Notes under the pieces: generated by a model
What the model saw: only the letters and a program-made list of their open reading frames with translations
The model's database searches: none
Told to the model about the DNA's origin: nothing
DNA from: Thiosocius sp963759055
GTDB taxonomy: Bacteria > Pseudomonadota > Gammaproteobacteria > Chromatiales > Chromatiaceae
DNA: 64,000 bases
Direction: 5' to 3'
NCBI GenBank assembly: GCA_963759055.1
Contig: CAVWYD010000017.1
Span: 46,485 to 110,484 of the forward strand
Shown here: positions 9,100-17,650 of the stretch, in pieces
Numbering within the stretch: position 1 is the stretch's first letter
Layout of the letters: the number at the start of each line of letters is the position of its first letter
Made by a program: the position numbers and the translations under genes

Positions 9100-9789
9100 A
9101 TGAAGACCGGAGACGTTTTTCTACGAGGTAACAAATCGGCCAAAGAGTTTGGTGTCCAACAGACGCCTCACAGGTTGACCTTGTACTTCAAATTGACGTT
9201 TATTCTGGTATTGGCTTTGCTATTGAGCATAAGCGGAAGCTGGTTGGCAAATCAGGTCAACATGCGCATCTTGCCCAATCCGGAAGCTATGATCGTTCTG
9301 GCCGTGATTGCGTATACCTTACTGATGGTTATTCCGTTCACGCCGGCTATCGAAGTCGGTATCGGTTTGATGTTGTTCATGGGGAGCACGGGGGCCGTAC
9401 TGGCATATGTCTGCACACTGATAGCCCTTTCCATCAGTTTTTTTGTTGGCCGAGTGGTGCCTCCACGCGTGATATGTCGATTATTTCGCTGGCTGCACTT
9501 AGTCAAGGCGAGCGAACTAATTGCCGAGCTGGAACCCCTCCGCCATCAAGAGCGACTGGAGCTATTGAACGCCAAGGCACCTTCAAAATTGACACCATTT
9601 TTTCTCAGACATCGCTACCTTGCGATAGCAATTGCATTGAATCTTCCCGGCAATGCACTCATCGGTGGAGGCGGAGGAATCGGTCTGATCACGGGCATGA
9701 GCAAGATCGTCCGTTATCAGACCTATATTGCGGTGTTGGCGCTGGCGATAGCGCCGTTGCCGCTGACGTTCATTCTGTATGGGCGATAA
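9100..9789 (+). CDS. Multi-spanning membrane protein of unknown function
   Basis: A 229-residue protein with a hydrophilic N-terminus of about 25 residues and four to six hydrophobic segments (for example LTFILVLALLLSISGSWLA, MIVLAVIAYTLLMVIPF, GIGLMLFMGSTGAVLAYV and a C-terminal span ending LTFILYGR). The segment VIPFTPAIEVGIGLMLFMG loosely recalls the re-entrant motif of SNARE-associated/VTT (TVP38/DedA-like) proteins, but I cannot assign it firmly. A cytosolic loop rich in Glu, Arg and Leu lies at about 130-165. It sits in the run between the DsrE-like and rhodanese-MBL genes. No function is claimed. Confidence 0.65.
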   Translation: MKTGDVFLRGNKSAKEFGVQQTPHRLTLYFKLTFILVLALLLSISGSWLANQVNMRILPNPEAMIVLAVIAYTLLMVIPFTPAIEVGIGLMLFMGSTGAVLAYVCTLIALSISFFVGRVVPPRVICRLFRWLHLVKASELIAELEPLRHQERLELLNAKAPSKLTPFFLRHRYLAIAIALNLPGNALIGGGGGIGLITGMSKIVRYQTYIAVLALAIAPLPLTFILYGR

Positions 9790-10457
9790 TGTCTGACGTC
9801 ACGCCCTGTGTCTTCAGGGAGACGATCAAGAAGCCGACCTTGATGGTCTGCTATTCTGTTGAACGCCTCGAGTGCAAGAATAGGCGACGTTCGAGTCTTG
9901 CGGTGCAATAAGTAAACGTCTGCTTAGTGGCCGGCTCCCGTCCTCGCATGTCCAAAGCTGAGGGTACGCTTCTGGGTGAAAGCGCCACTTAGCCGACCCC
10001 GTGGTGCAATGCGTCTTGATGGCCCAGCGGAGCGGCATGGTACCGGATGCGTGCAACCGGCCAGAAGCGGACTATGCGCTATCGGTTGTTGCTTTCGTGC
10101 TGCTGGTTCAGCTACCCATCCGATTCAATTACCTTGGTGCCATACAATGCGGTGCAATACCTCAGCATCCAAGACATTTTCAGTCCGCAATTCATCGCCA
10201 ACGACTTTAAGGCCTTCATCAAGGTCAAGGGTATGGACCATGTGCGGACCTCGCCAACTATCGGCAAATACGTCGACGGCCCCCGACCACCACTTTCCAA
10301 CTCCGCGGAAAGCGTTGAAAAACCACTCCTGACAACAGTTCTGGCCGAACCTTTTCCTGGTTCAGCAACTTCCGATGACTATGCTGGATCACGGGGCCTG
10401 GTGGTCAGCAGCCGAAAACGTCTAATATCCGGCCGCAACAACTACCCGAGACTCCCA
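9790..10457 (+). other. 668-bp gap with no supported gene
   Basis: The downstream reading frame can be extended in-frame to 10047, but that stretch is rich in Cys, Trp and Pro with no ribosome-binding site or recognisable domain, and a good signal peptide begins at 10458. I see no RNA gene, repeat or terminator with a T-run. It may contain the promoter of the rhodanese-MBL gene or a decayed gene. Confidence 0.5.
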
Positions 10458-11795
10458 ATGAACAAACAAGCAAAGACTTCCAACATGGCGGCGATCTCGC
10501 TGGTCGCATTTTCGTTACTGGCCTTTTCGCTTACAACGTCGGCGGGGATAAAGAACGGCGACGCAGTGCTGCAAGAAATCGAAGCTCAGGTCACGAATCT
10601 CGCAACCCATGAACTGGAAGAATTACTGGCAACCCAGCCGAACACTGTACTGATCGATGTCCGTACGCCGCGTGAGATATTGTTGCTGGGCGGCACGATT
10701 GACGCCCCGCGCTCATATAACGTACCACGCGGGTGGCTGGAATTTCGGGTGCCCGAGCTGGTGCCGAACGCGGATACACCAATCGTTGTTTACTGCGGCA
10801 TCAATCAGCGCAGCCCGCTGGCCGCGGCGACACTCAGCGCAATGGGCTACACCAATGTGAAGAACTATGCCGACGGTTTCTTTGTCTGGCGTGACGAAGG
10901 CCTTCCGATTGAGGCCCCCGACCTGGCACTCGACTCAATGCTGTTCAGCAAGCCGCGCAAGGTCGCCGATGGCGTGTGGTCAGCTATCGGTGCAACCGAG
11001 CCGCCCAGTTACGAGAATTCCGGACACAACAACAACCTGTCTTTCGTGGTCACCAACGAAGGTGTGCTAGTGGTTAATGCCAGCGACAATTATCTGCTTG
11101 CACGGGCATTGCATGCAGAGATAGAGAAGGTCACCGACCAGCCCGTAAAGTACGTAGTACTGGAGAATGGCCAAGGCCACGCTGCGATGGGCATCGCGTA
11201 CTGGAAAGAGCAAGGCGCACACGTCATCGCCCACGAAGAGGCGGTGCAGGAACTGCAGGCCCATGGCGAACAGATTCTCGAACGTGTGTTGCGGCGCTCG
11301 CGCGACAAGGGCATGGGAACTCGCCTGGTACTGCCGGACGAGGCGATCAGCGACCGCAAAGTCATCGAAATGGGGGGGCGGCGGATCGAGTTGTTGCGGC
11401 TTGGTCCGGCCCACAGCCCTGGCGACATCTCGGTGTGGTTGCCGGACAAGAAGGTCGTAATCGCCGGTGACATCGCGTTTCATCAGCGCTTGCTGCCGGT
11501 GTTCGAACATACCGACACAGCCGCCTGGCTTGAGACATGGGACAAGTTCGAGGCGCTACAGGCCGAGGTGGTAGTACCCGGTCATGGCACGCCGACCAAC
11601 ATGGGCGAGGTCACGAAGTACACCAAGGGTTATCTCAGTTTCATGCGCGAAAAGATTGGCGCCCTGATCGAGAATGGAGGCGGACTCGCCGATGTGTCGA
11701 CGATCGATCAGTCCGCGTACTCACACCTGGATACCTATGATGAGCTGGCGCGGCTAAACGCCAGCATGATCTTTCGTGCCATGGAGTTTGAGTAG
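10458..11795 (+). CDS. Secreted rhodanese-metallo-beta-lactamase fusion with altered metal motif
   Basis: From the ATG at 10458 the 445-residue product has a signal peptide (about 1-30), then a rhodanese domain (about 45-150) with LIDVRTPRE and the active-site cysteine in VVYCGINQRS. A metallo-beta-lactamase fold follows (about 170-430). The usual first metal motif HxHxDH appears as ENGQGHAAMG, so the first two His positions align with Asn and Gln and the Asp with His. Later ligands look intact: GPAHSPGD, IAGDIAFH and VVPGHGTP. Rhodanese-MBL pairs usually handle persulfides (ETHE1-like chemistry). Whether this one binds one or two metals is uncertain. Periplasmic location is inferred. Confidence 0.85.
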   Translation: MNKQAKTSNMAAISLVAFSLLAFSLTTSAGIKNGDAVLQEIEAQVTNLATHELEELLATQPNTVLIDVRTPREILLLGGTIDAPRSYNVPRGWLEFRVPELVPNADTPIVVYCGINQRSPLAAATLSAMGYTNVKNYADGFFVWRDEGLPIEAPDLALDSMLFSKPRKVADGVWSAIGATEPPSYENSGHNNNLSFVVTNEGVLVVNASDNYLLARALHAEIEKVTDQPVKYVVLENGQGHAAMGIAYWKEQGAHVIAHEEAVQELQAHGEQILERVLRRSRDKGMGTRLVLPDEAISDRKVIEMGGRRIELLRLGPAHSPGDISVWLPDKKVVIAGDIAFHQRLLPVFEHTDTAAWLETWDKFEALQAEVVVPGHGTPTNMGEVTKYTKGYLSFMREKIGALIENGGGLADVSTIDQSAYSHLDTYDELARLNASMIFRAMEFE

Positions 11796-12095
11796 CACCA
11801 GCCATGACATGTACAGGGAGGCAGACATTCAGATAGCGACAGCACCGACTGTGTGCAGCGGCCTGTCGTTGCAGCGTTGCCATAAACGATCGCATCCGCG
11901 GCCACGAAGGTCCCTGTTGAAACGTTCCTAACCTCTTGAGAAACGCCGTGAAACAGCTCGGGGAAAAGTCCTGGCCGAATTTTTTCCTAAGGCGGTGATT
12001 CGAAGGAAGCCTGGGCCGCTGGGTCCGAGAAAACTCGATATCTGCTTCTGCCAGGATTGTAGGTCAGCCCGGGTCAGCAAAAAGATCTGCTAAGT

Positions 12096-12114
12096 GATTG
12101 GTTCCTGACCAATC
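12096..12114. repeat. Perfect inverted repeat GATTGGT-N5-ACCAATC
   Basis: Seven-base arms at 12096-12102 and 12108-12114 flank the loop TCCTG. No T-run follows on either side, so it is not a standard intrinsic terminator. Function unknown; it could be an operator or the remains of a mobile or intergenic element. Confidence 0.5.
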
Positions 12115-12454
12115 GGCCCGCATCATGAATTACCGGTTGGGGTCGACTACGGACCAATGCACCGCAGAATAGGAGCGTCAGCTTTTGAACGGAGTGGACC
12201 TTCGCAGCGGCAGGTTCAACCGCTGCAACCGGCCATGACCTGACCTCCCCCATAAAGGCTAAACGCCTGATGCACGTATTTGGCATCCTCCCCGAGACCT
12301 ATCGTGATTAGGGGCCAAGATTCACCGGTCGCCCGGCAAGACCTATTAAACGCGTTTTCGCTCGAGTGGCAATCTAAGCTATCAGACAATCAGATACCGT
12401 TCCGAGTTGGCATGATCCTGCCCTTAGCATCACGAAACCTGGCGACCGCTGAAC

Positions 12455-12481
12455 TATAATTTCCTGAGTGAGAAAACTCAG
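12455..12481 (+). promoter_or_regulatory. Promoter -10 box followed by a palindrome, upstream of the HBM sensor gene
   Basis: A perfect TATAAT lies at 12455-12460. Immediately downstream, at the expected transcription start, is the inverted repeat CTGAGT-N6-ACTCAG (12464-12469 and 12476-12481). A good -35 is not visible at 17 bp spacing, which would fit an activated or weakly basal promoter. A palindrome over the start site is a typical repressor-site position. The gene starts at 12512. Confidence 0.5.
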
Positions 12482-12511
12482 CCAAACCTTTGTTTCTGGA
12501 GCGCTAATGAA

Positions 12512-13384
12512 ATGAGTCTGCTTTCAATCGAGCGAAAAGCGCTGCTTCTGGGGCTGCTCGCGCTTATTGCCATTGGCATAATGACCACGCTGCAATACAG
12601 CGCTGTACGTGACTACCAATCATTGGGGCAGCTGCGCGTGGTGGTCAGCGATATTGAATCAAATATTCTTACATTGCGACGTAACGAAAAAGACTTCCTT
12701 GCCCGAAAGGACCTCTTGTATCAGCAGAGATTCACTGCCAATTATGGTGTGATTCAGGCAAATGTTCAGGAACTCAGATCCGGACTAAAAGGGCATTACA
12801 CCGAAGATATAAAAATAAACCAACTGGTCGAGTCTCTGGAGACATACAAAGACCGGTTTCATGGAATGGTAGAACTACAGCAAGAGATTGGCTTCAATCA
12901 TCAGGACGGATTGTATGGCAGCATGCGTCGCGCCATCCATCATGTGGAAGATATTCTGCAGGCCCTGAAACAAAACCGACTGCTCAAAGACATGCTAATG
13001 CTGAGACGGCACGAAAAGGACTTCATGCTCCGCAATGATTTAAAGTACCGTGAAAAGTTCGACAAAGACATGACAGTCATGAAAGCGGACCTGTCGAATG
13101 CCTATCTACATGACGGGGTAAAAAGAGAAATAAAAACCGTCCTTGCCGTCTACGAAAAAGATTTCAAGGCGCTGGTATCGGCGACTCAACAGATGGGATT
13201 CAGTAGCAATGAAGGATTGCATGGAAAGATGCGCGGCGATATCCATCAGGGTGAAAAAGCTCTCAATGAGCTGCGCCAGAAAGCCCTATCACTAGAGAGT
13301 GACGCCGGAAGTCACATGATCAAACAGATCATGGCTTTCGCTATTGTGCTTACATTATTGATGGGTGCCCTGATCCGATTTTAG
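12512..13384 (+). CDS. HBM-type chemoreceptor-like sensor lacking a signalling domain
   Basis: A 290-residue protein: membrane span at about 11-30, a long helical periplasmic region at about 35-265, and a second span at about 270-288 ending two residues before the stop. The periplasmic part contains two copies of the helical-bimodular (HBM) signature, LRRNEKDFLARKDLLY near residue 57 and LRRHEKDFMLRNDLKY near 168. HBM domains bind organic acids in McpS-type chemoreceptors and in some kinases. No HAMP, methyl-accepting or kinase domain follows. The stop directly follows the second span, so it is either a truncated receptor or a partner subunit. Downstream DNA to 13791 is non-coding. Confidence 0.85.
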   Translation: MSLLSIERKALLLGLLALIAIGIMTTLQYSAVRDYQSLGQLRVVVSDIESNILTLRRNEKDFLARKDLLYQQRFTANYGVIQANVQELRSGLKGHYTEDIKINQLVESLETYKDRFHGMVELQQEIGFNHQDGLYGSMRRAIHHVEDILQALKQNRLLKDMLMLRRHEKDFMLRNDLKYREKFDKDMTVMKADLSNAYLHDGVKREIKTVLAVYEKDFKALVSATQQMGFSSNEGLHGKMRGDIHQGEKALNELRQKALSLESDAGSHMIKQIMAFAIVLTLLMGALIRF

Positions 13385-13791
13385 CCGTTCCGGAATACAG
13401 GAGGGCCGGAGAGAATCAGGCAACCATTTTTACCTCATTGAAGTGGGGTGAAGAAGGCGGGCGAGCAAGGGAAGTGAAGTCCGTTCCCTGTTATTTTCCG
13501 CCGAGCAGGCGGACACCTGCAAGGCCCGCTTTGGGTCGAAAGTACGCGTTCGCCGCAGTGGAAAGCAGCCGTTGAGGGGGAATCCCAGTTCAGTAACAGC
13601 TCAAGACCGTAGAGCGGACCAAATTGGCTCAGAACCCCAGCGGCCGCAATGGCCGAGGACTGGACCGACCGCCAACCCAGCCGAGCGACCGGTTGCTAGT
13701 CGGCTAGCAGGCACGGGGCTACCACCTGGTGCCGGAATTTTGAAGCCAGTCGGGCTCATCCATCCCGCGGCCGGAATCCAATCAGAAATCC
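13385..13791. other. 407-bp gap without a supported gene
   Basis: No credible coding sequence. It contains a perfect small inverted repeat TGCTAG-TCGG-CTAGCA at 13694-13709 and a CGGCC/GGCCG pair near 13640-13655. I looked for the missing HAMP and signalling domain of the upstream receptor in all frames and did not recognise it. Confidence 0.5.
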
Positions 13792-14172
13792 CTACCCGGC
13801 TGGGGATTCCACCAGTTCCCAGGCATTGCCGTCCGGGTCGCGGCAGAACAGCGCGCGCCTGCCGGACTTGCTCAGGGTGTAGGGTATCTCCGCCTGCTCG
13901 AGTCGCCGCAGGAAACCGTCGAGATCGCTGACCGTCACCGCTGTGTGCCGGTCGCGCCCACCATGTTGCGGCCGCTCCGCAACCGGGTCGGGATTGGGCA
14001 GTTCGAGCAGGTGCAATTGGCGATTCCCCAGGGCCAGCCAGACGCCGGGGAACGCCAGATCAGGTCTCGACTGGTCGACTTCCAGACCCAGGACACCCCG
14101 GTAAAATTCGAGTGCACGAGCAGTGTTGGCCACGATCAGACTCACATGATGAAGGTCACGTACCGAAGTCAT
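13792..14172 (-). CDS. VOC-superfamily (glyoxalase/dioxygenase-like) protein
   Basis: A 126-residue single vicinal-oxygen-chelate domain of the glyoxalase I/bleomycin-resistance type. Two beta-alpha-beta-beta-beta modules are visible: HHVSLIVANTARALEFYRGV at the start, and HTAVTVSDLDGFLRRL to RALFCRDPDGNAWELVE at the end. Candidate metal ligands are the early His-His, the His in RHTAVTV and the Glu in AWELVE. The substrate cannot be told. Its start overlaps the end of the EamA transporter gene by 17 bp, so the two are translationally coupled. Confidence 0.85.
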   Translation of the reverse strand: MTSVRDLHHVSLIVANTARALEFYRGVLGLEVDQSRPDLAFPGVWLALGNRQLHLLELPNPDPVAERPQHGGRDRHTAVTVSDLDGFLRRLEQAEIPYTLSKSGRRALFCRDPDGNAWELVESPAG

Positions 14173-15043
14173 GTTTGTCCTCCTGCAGGATTGCGATCAC
14201 CGCCGCCGTCAATATCAGCACACCACCCAACCACTCCTGAATCGAGACGACCTCCGAGGCCAGGAGCCAGGCTGACGCCGCACCTACCACCAGTTCGAAC
14301 AGCATGATCACCGCCGAACGCTGAACCGGCATATGCGTTACACCGTAGACCACCGCCAGGGTCGACAGCATGAAACCACCCACACCCAGCACCATGGTCC
14401 CCAGCCAGGCGGTCGCCGGTGCCTGCGGCATGAAAGGGGACTGAATCATAATGAACGCGGTGGACACAATGACCACGCCCAGCCAGGCCAGATGCGTCTT
14501 GGCACGCACCCCCAGACCGGTGATGCGCCGCGTCATCACATTGTTTAGAGCAAATGCCAGGCCGGCACTGGCCGCCAGCAGGTCCGCCTGATTCATCGGC
14601 ACATGCCCGACGGCCGGATCCCATAACATGACCAGGGCGCCACTGATCCCCAGTCCCAACATGAGCCAGGTGCGCCAGCTCAGCGGCTCGTGCAGCAGCC
14701 AGCGGCCCAAAATTACCGTCCATATCGGCGACAGGTAAAACAATAGCAGCACCCGCACTACCTCGCCCTCGAGTACGGCGAGGACGAAGGCCACATTGGT
14801 CCAGCCTGCCGCCAGCACCAGCATCAGGGCATCCCACGGCTGGCGACGCAGGCCACCGGTTGAAAACCTGACGAAAGGCGAAAACACCAGAAATGCAGTG
14901 GAATAAGCGACCAGGGTCAGCCATGCACCCTGCATCCCCATGGCTTCCAGGACCCGCGATGGATACCAGACCAGCCCCCAGAAGGTCGCTCCGTACAGCA
15001 ACCCCAAAACCGGCCCGAATCGTCCTGCCGAAGCATTCATCAA
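14156..15043 (-). CDS. DMT-superfamily (EamA) transporter
   Basis: A 295-residue inner-membrane protein with about ten hydrophobic segments and the two tandem EamA halves typical of drug/metabolite exporters. Segments include GLLYGATFWGLVWYPSRVLE at the N-terminus and RSAVIMLFELVVGAASAWLL in the second half. Length is as usual for the family. It is divergent from dapC across a 45-bp gap and coupled to the VOC gene downstream. Substrate unknown; export of an amino acid or related metabolite is possible but not shown. Confidence 0.88.
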   Translation of the reverse strand: MMNASAGRFGPVLGLLYGATFWGLVWYPSRVLEAMGMQGAWLTLVAYSTAFLVFSPFVRFSTGGLRRQPWDALMLVLAAGWTNVAFVLAVLEGEVVRVLLLFYLSPIWTVILGRWLLHEPLSWRTWLMLGLGISGALVMLWDPAVGHVPMNQADLLAASAGLAFALNNVMTRRITGLGVRAKTHLAWLGVVIVSTAFIMIQSPFMPQAPATAWLGTMVLGVGGFMLSTLAVVYGVTHMPVQRSAVIMLFELVVGAASAWLLASEVVSIQEWLGGVLILTAAVIAILQEDKHDFGT

Positions 15044-15053
15044 AATGATCGCC

Positions 15054-15059
15054 TATAAT
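15054..15059 (+). promoter_or_regulatory. Candidate -10 box for dapC
   Basis: A perfect TATAAT lies 30 bp upstream of the dapC ATG, inside the 45-bp gap between divergent genes. The expected -35 region is poor and would fall inside the start of the EamA gene. Confidence 0.4.
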
Positions 15060-15088
15060 CGGCCGCCCGGAAACACGCTGTCGCCCGC

Positions 15089-16285
15089 ATGAACCCCGAC
15101 CTGGATAAACTTCAGCCCTACCCCTTTGAGAAGCTCAATGCGCTCAAGGCAGGGATTAAACCGCCGCCGAAAACGCATATTGCGCTGTCGATCGGCGAGC
15201 CGAAGCATGCCACACCGGGACTCATTGCGGCAGCATTGCAGGAACACCTCGATGCCGGGCTCGCAAGCTACCCGCTGACCAAGGGACTGCCGGCACTGCG
15301 CGAGGCGATCTGCGACTGGTTGACCGGTCGCTTCGAACTGCCGCCCGGTTCGCTCGACCCCGAGCACCATGCCCTGCCGGTCAACGGTACCCGAGAGGCC
15401 CTGTTCGCCTTTGCGCAGGCCGTGGTAAACCGCAGTCGCCCGGCCCTGGTGGTATCGCCGAATCCCTTCTATCAGATCTACGAGGGTGCGGCATTGCTCG
15501 GCGGCGCAACCCCGCATTTCATTGCCTGCACGGCCGACAACGACTACCTGCCTGAATTCGACGCCGTCGAGGCAGAGACCTGGGACCGATGCCAGCTCCT
15601 TTACCTATGCTCACCCGGCAACCCGACGGGTGCGGTGATCCCACAATCGACCCTGCAGCAGCTGATCCGCCTGGCGGAGAAACACGATTTCGTGATTGCC
15701 TCGGACGAGTGTTATTCCGAGATCTATTTCGACGAGGCCGAGCCCCCGGTCGGGCTGTTGCAGGCCGCAGCGGCAATGGGCAATAGCGATTTCCGACGCT
15801 GCGTCGTGTTCCACAGCCTCTCCAAGCGTTCCAATGCGCCGGGCCTGCGTTCCGGTTTCATTGCTGGGGATGCGGACTTGCTGGCCGGATTTCTGCGCTA
15901 CCGCACCTATCATGGCTGCGCCATGCCGGTTCAACATCAGTACGCGAGTATCGCGGCGTGGCGTGATGAGGATCACGTCCGCCACAACCGCCGCCTGTAC
16001 CGGGAGAAATTCGATGCCGTGCTCGACACACTGGCAGGCTGCCTCGATGTGGCACGCCCCGACGCCGGCTTCTACCTGTGGCCCAGGACGCCGATCAGCG
16101 ACGAGGACTTTGCACGCGGACTTTTCGAGCAGCAAAACGTGACCGTCTTGCCCGGTCGTTATCTCTCACGTGACGTCGATGGACTCAACCCCGGAGCCGG
16201 CCATGTGCGGATGGCATTGGTCGCAACCGCTGAGGAATGCATCGAGGCCGCCAAGCGCATCAAACGATTCGTAACCAATCTTTAA
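15089..16285 (+). CDS. dapC: Succinyldiaminopimelate transaminase
   Basis: A PLP-dependent class I/II aminotransferase of 398 residues. In the succinylase route to meso-diaminopimelate it converts N-succinyl-2-amino-6-ketopimelate to N-succinyl-diaminopimelate. The PLP lysine is in FHSLSKRSNAPGLRSGF (about residue 250). CSPGNPTG, the Asp-Glu in IASDECYSEIYF and the arginine near the C-terminus (GHVRMAL) are also present. The assignment to DapC rather than a general aminotransferase rests on the next genes being dapD and dapE and on the opening NPDLDKLQPYPFEKL, typical of this subgroup. Confidence 0.93.
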   Translation: MNPDLDKLQPYPFEKLNALKAGIKPPPKTHIALSIGEPKHATPGLIAAALQEHLDAGLASYPLTKGLPALREAICDWLTGRFELPPGSLDPEHHALPVNGTREALFAFAQAVVNRSRPALVVSPNPFYQIYEGAALLGGATPHFIACTADNDYLPEFDAVEAETWDRCQLLYLCSPGNPTGAVIPQSTLQQLIRLAEKHDFVIASDECYSEIYFDEAEPPVGLLQAAAAMGNSDFRRCVVFHSLSKRSNAPGLRSGFIAGDADLLAGFLRYRTYHGCAMPVQHQYASIAAWRDEDHVRHNRRLYREKFDAVLDTLAGCLDVARPDAGFYLWPRTPISDEDFARGLFEQQNVTVLPGRYLSRDVDGLNPGAGHVRMALVATAEECIEAAKRIKRFVTNL

Positions 16286-16312
16286 GAAACCAAGAATACC
16301 CAGGAGACCGTC

Positions 16313-17134
16313 ATGAGTGACATTCAGTCCATCATCGTCGACGCATTCGAGAAGCGCGCCGACATCACCCCACGCAATGTCAGTACCGGCGTGCGCGATG
16401 CCGTGATGGAGGCCATCGATCAACTCGATCGGGGAGAAATCCGGGTCGCCGAAAAACGCGGCAGTGACTGGATTGTCAACGATTGGGTGAAGAAGGCCGT
16501 ATTGCTGTCATTCCGCATCAACGACAACGAATTCATCAAGGGCGGCTTCACCAATTATTACGACAAGGTGCAATCCAAGTACGCCGACTGCAATTCGCGC
16601 GAGTTCCGCGAATCCGGCGTGCGCATCGTGCCACCGGCCACTGCACGCAAGGGTTCATACATTGCATCCAGCTGCGTGCTGATGCCCTCCTATGTCAATA
16701 TCGGCGCCTATGTGGATTCGGGCACCATGGTCGACACCTGGGCTACCGTCGGATCCTGCGCGCAGATCGGCAAGAACGTTCATCTTTCCGGCGGGGTCGG
16801 CATCGGCGGTGTGCTGGAGCCGCTGCAGGCTGCACCCACCATCATCGAAGACAACTGCTTTATCGGCGCACGTTCCGAGGTGGTTGAAGGTGTAATCGTC
16901 GAACAGGGCTCTGTCATTTCGATGGGTGTCTACATCGGTCAGTCCACCCGAATCTACGATCGTGAAAACGACGAGATCCTATATGGCCGCATCCCGGCCG
17001 GCTCGGTCGTCGTCTCGGGCAACCTGCCCTCAAAGGACGGCAAGTACAGCCTGTACTGCGCGGTGATCGTCAAGCGCGTCGACGAGAAGACCCGTTCCAA
17101 GGTCGGCATCAACGAACTGCTGCGGGATATTTAA
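16313..17134 (+). CDS. dapD: 2,3,4,5-tetrahydropyridine-2,6-dicarboxylate N-succinyltransferase
   Basis: Succinyl-CoA-dependent acylation of tetrahydrodipicolinate, the step before DapC. The 273-residue protein has a helical N-terminal domain and a left-handed parallel beta-helix made of hexapeptide repeats (about 105-240; for example GAYVDSGTMVDTWATVGSCA). The conserved GGVGIGGVLEPLQA loop is present. Length matches the family. It lies 27 bp after dapC with the ribosome-binding site AGGAGA and is in the same operon. Confidence 0.97.
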   Translation: MSDIQSIIVDAFEKRADITPRNVSTGVRDAVMEAIDQLDRGEIRVAEKRGSDWIVNDWVKKAVLLSFRINDNEFIKGGFTNYYDKVQSKYADCNSREFRESGVRIVPPATARKGSYIASSCVLMPSYVNIGAYVDSGTMVDTWATVGSCAQIGKNVHLSGGVGIGGVLEPLQAAPTIIEDNCFIGARSEVVEGVIVEQGSVISMGVYIGQSTRIYDRENDEILYGRIPAGSVVVSGNLPSKDGKYSLYCAVIVKRVDEKTRSKVGINELLRDI

Positions 17135-17136
17135 GA

Positions 17137-17222
17137 CCAGGGTCGAGGAACGCGGAACGAGGGGCGAGGACAACTATCCAAACTTGCCGTCGGCCCTCGG
17201 CTCCTCGGACCTCGGACCTGGA
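17137..17222 (+). repeat. Imperfect inverted array of CGAGG / CCTCGG repeats between dapD and yffB
   Basis: The left half (17137-17171) repeats CGAGG-type units on the top strand. The right half (17190-17220) carries CCTCGG units spaced about 7-8 bp. The two halves can pair as a long imperfect hairpin around an AT-richer centre. No T-run follows, so it is not a clear terminator; it may be an RNA-stability or attenuating element in the dap operon. Confidence 0.6.
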
Positions 17223-17230
17223 GAACAAAG

Positions 17231-17578
17231 ATGATCACGCTTTACGGAATCCCCAACTGCGACACCATGAAAAAGGCCCGGGCCTGGCTCGCCGGGCACG
17301 GGATTGACTATGAGTTCCATGACTACAAGAAGGCCGGCGTCGACGAAAAAACGCTGCGGACCTGGGTCGAGGAACTCGGCTGGGAGCCCCTGCTGAATAC
17401 GCGCGGCATGATGTGGCGCAAAGTACCTCAGGACGTCAAGGACAACATCGACGAGGCTTCAGCGATCGCCTTGATGCTGGAGACCCCGAGCATCATAAAG
17501 CGCCCTGTGCTCGATATCGGGAAAGAACGGCATGTTGGTTTCAAGCCGGAACACTATGAGAAGATCTTCAATACTTGA
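17231..17578 (+). CDS. ArsC/Spx-family thioredoxin-fold protein (YffB-like)
   Basis: A 115-residue ArsC-like protein opening with ITLYGIPNCDTMKKARAWL. It keeps only the first Cys of the usual redox motif (NCDT). The lower half has KRPVLDIGKERHVGFKPEHY, typical of YffB rather than true arsenate reductase, which needs further Cys or Arg residues. YffB-like genes commonly sit next to dapD and dapE. The biochemical role is unsettled; glutathione-dependent thiol reductase activity has been proposed for the family. Cytosolic. Confidence 0.9.
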   Translation: MITLYGIPNCDTMKKARAWLAGHGIDYEFHDYKKAGVDEKTLRTWVEELGWEPLLNTRGMMWRKVPQDVKDNIDEASAIALMLETPSIIKRPVLDIGKERHVGFKPEHYEKIFNT

Positions 17579-17602
17579 ATTTGGTAGGAGCAAGGCAGGA
17601 GT

Positions 17603-17650
17603 TACGAGGTGCGAGGTGCTTATCCTCGGCCCTCGGACCTCGGCCCTCGG
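17603..17650 (+). repeat. Second CGAGG / CCTCGG repeat block, before dapE
   Basis: ACGAGGTGCGAGG at 17603-17615 is followed by CCTCGG units repeated with a 7- to 9-bp period at 17623-17650, ending seven bases before the dapE ATG at 17657. It has the same motif and inverted organisation as the block after dapD. It takes the place of a normal Shine-Dalgarno sequence. Confidence 0.6.

Larger units (their letters stand above)
11796..12511 (+). other. 716-bp gap without a supported gene
   Basis: No reading frame here has a credible start, composition or family match. It contains a perfect hairpin at 12096-12114 and, at its right end, a strong -10 box with a palindrome (both listed separately). 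The composition is irregular compared with flanking coding DNA. I see no RNA gene. Confidence 0.5.

Noticed and set aside
10047..10457. N-terminal extension of the rhodanese-MBL gene
   Set aside because: No ribosome-binding site or family similarity, and a proper signal peptide starts at 10458.
12074..12286. Small minus-strand frame in the 716-bp gap
   Set aside because: No ribosome-binding site, no family features, irregular composition.
17231..17578. Arsenate reductase (arsC)
   Set aside because: The sequence is of the YffB type next to dap genes, with no arsenic-resistance neighbours.
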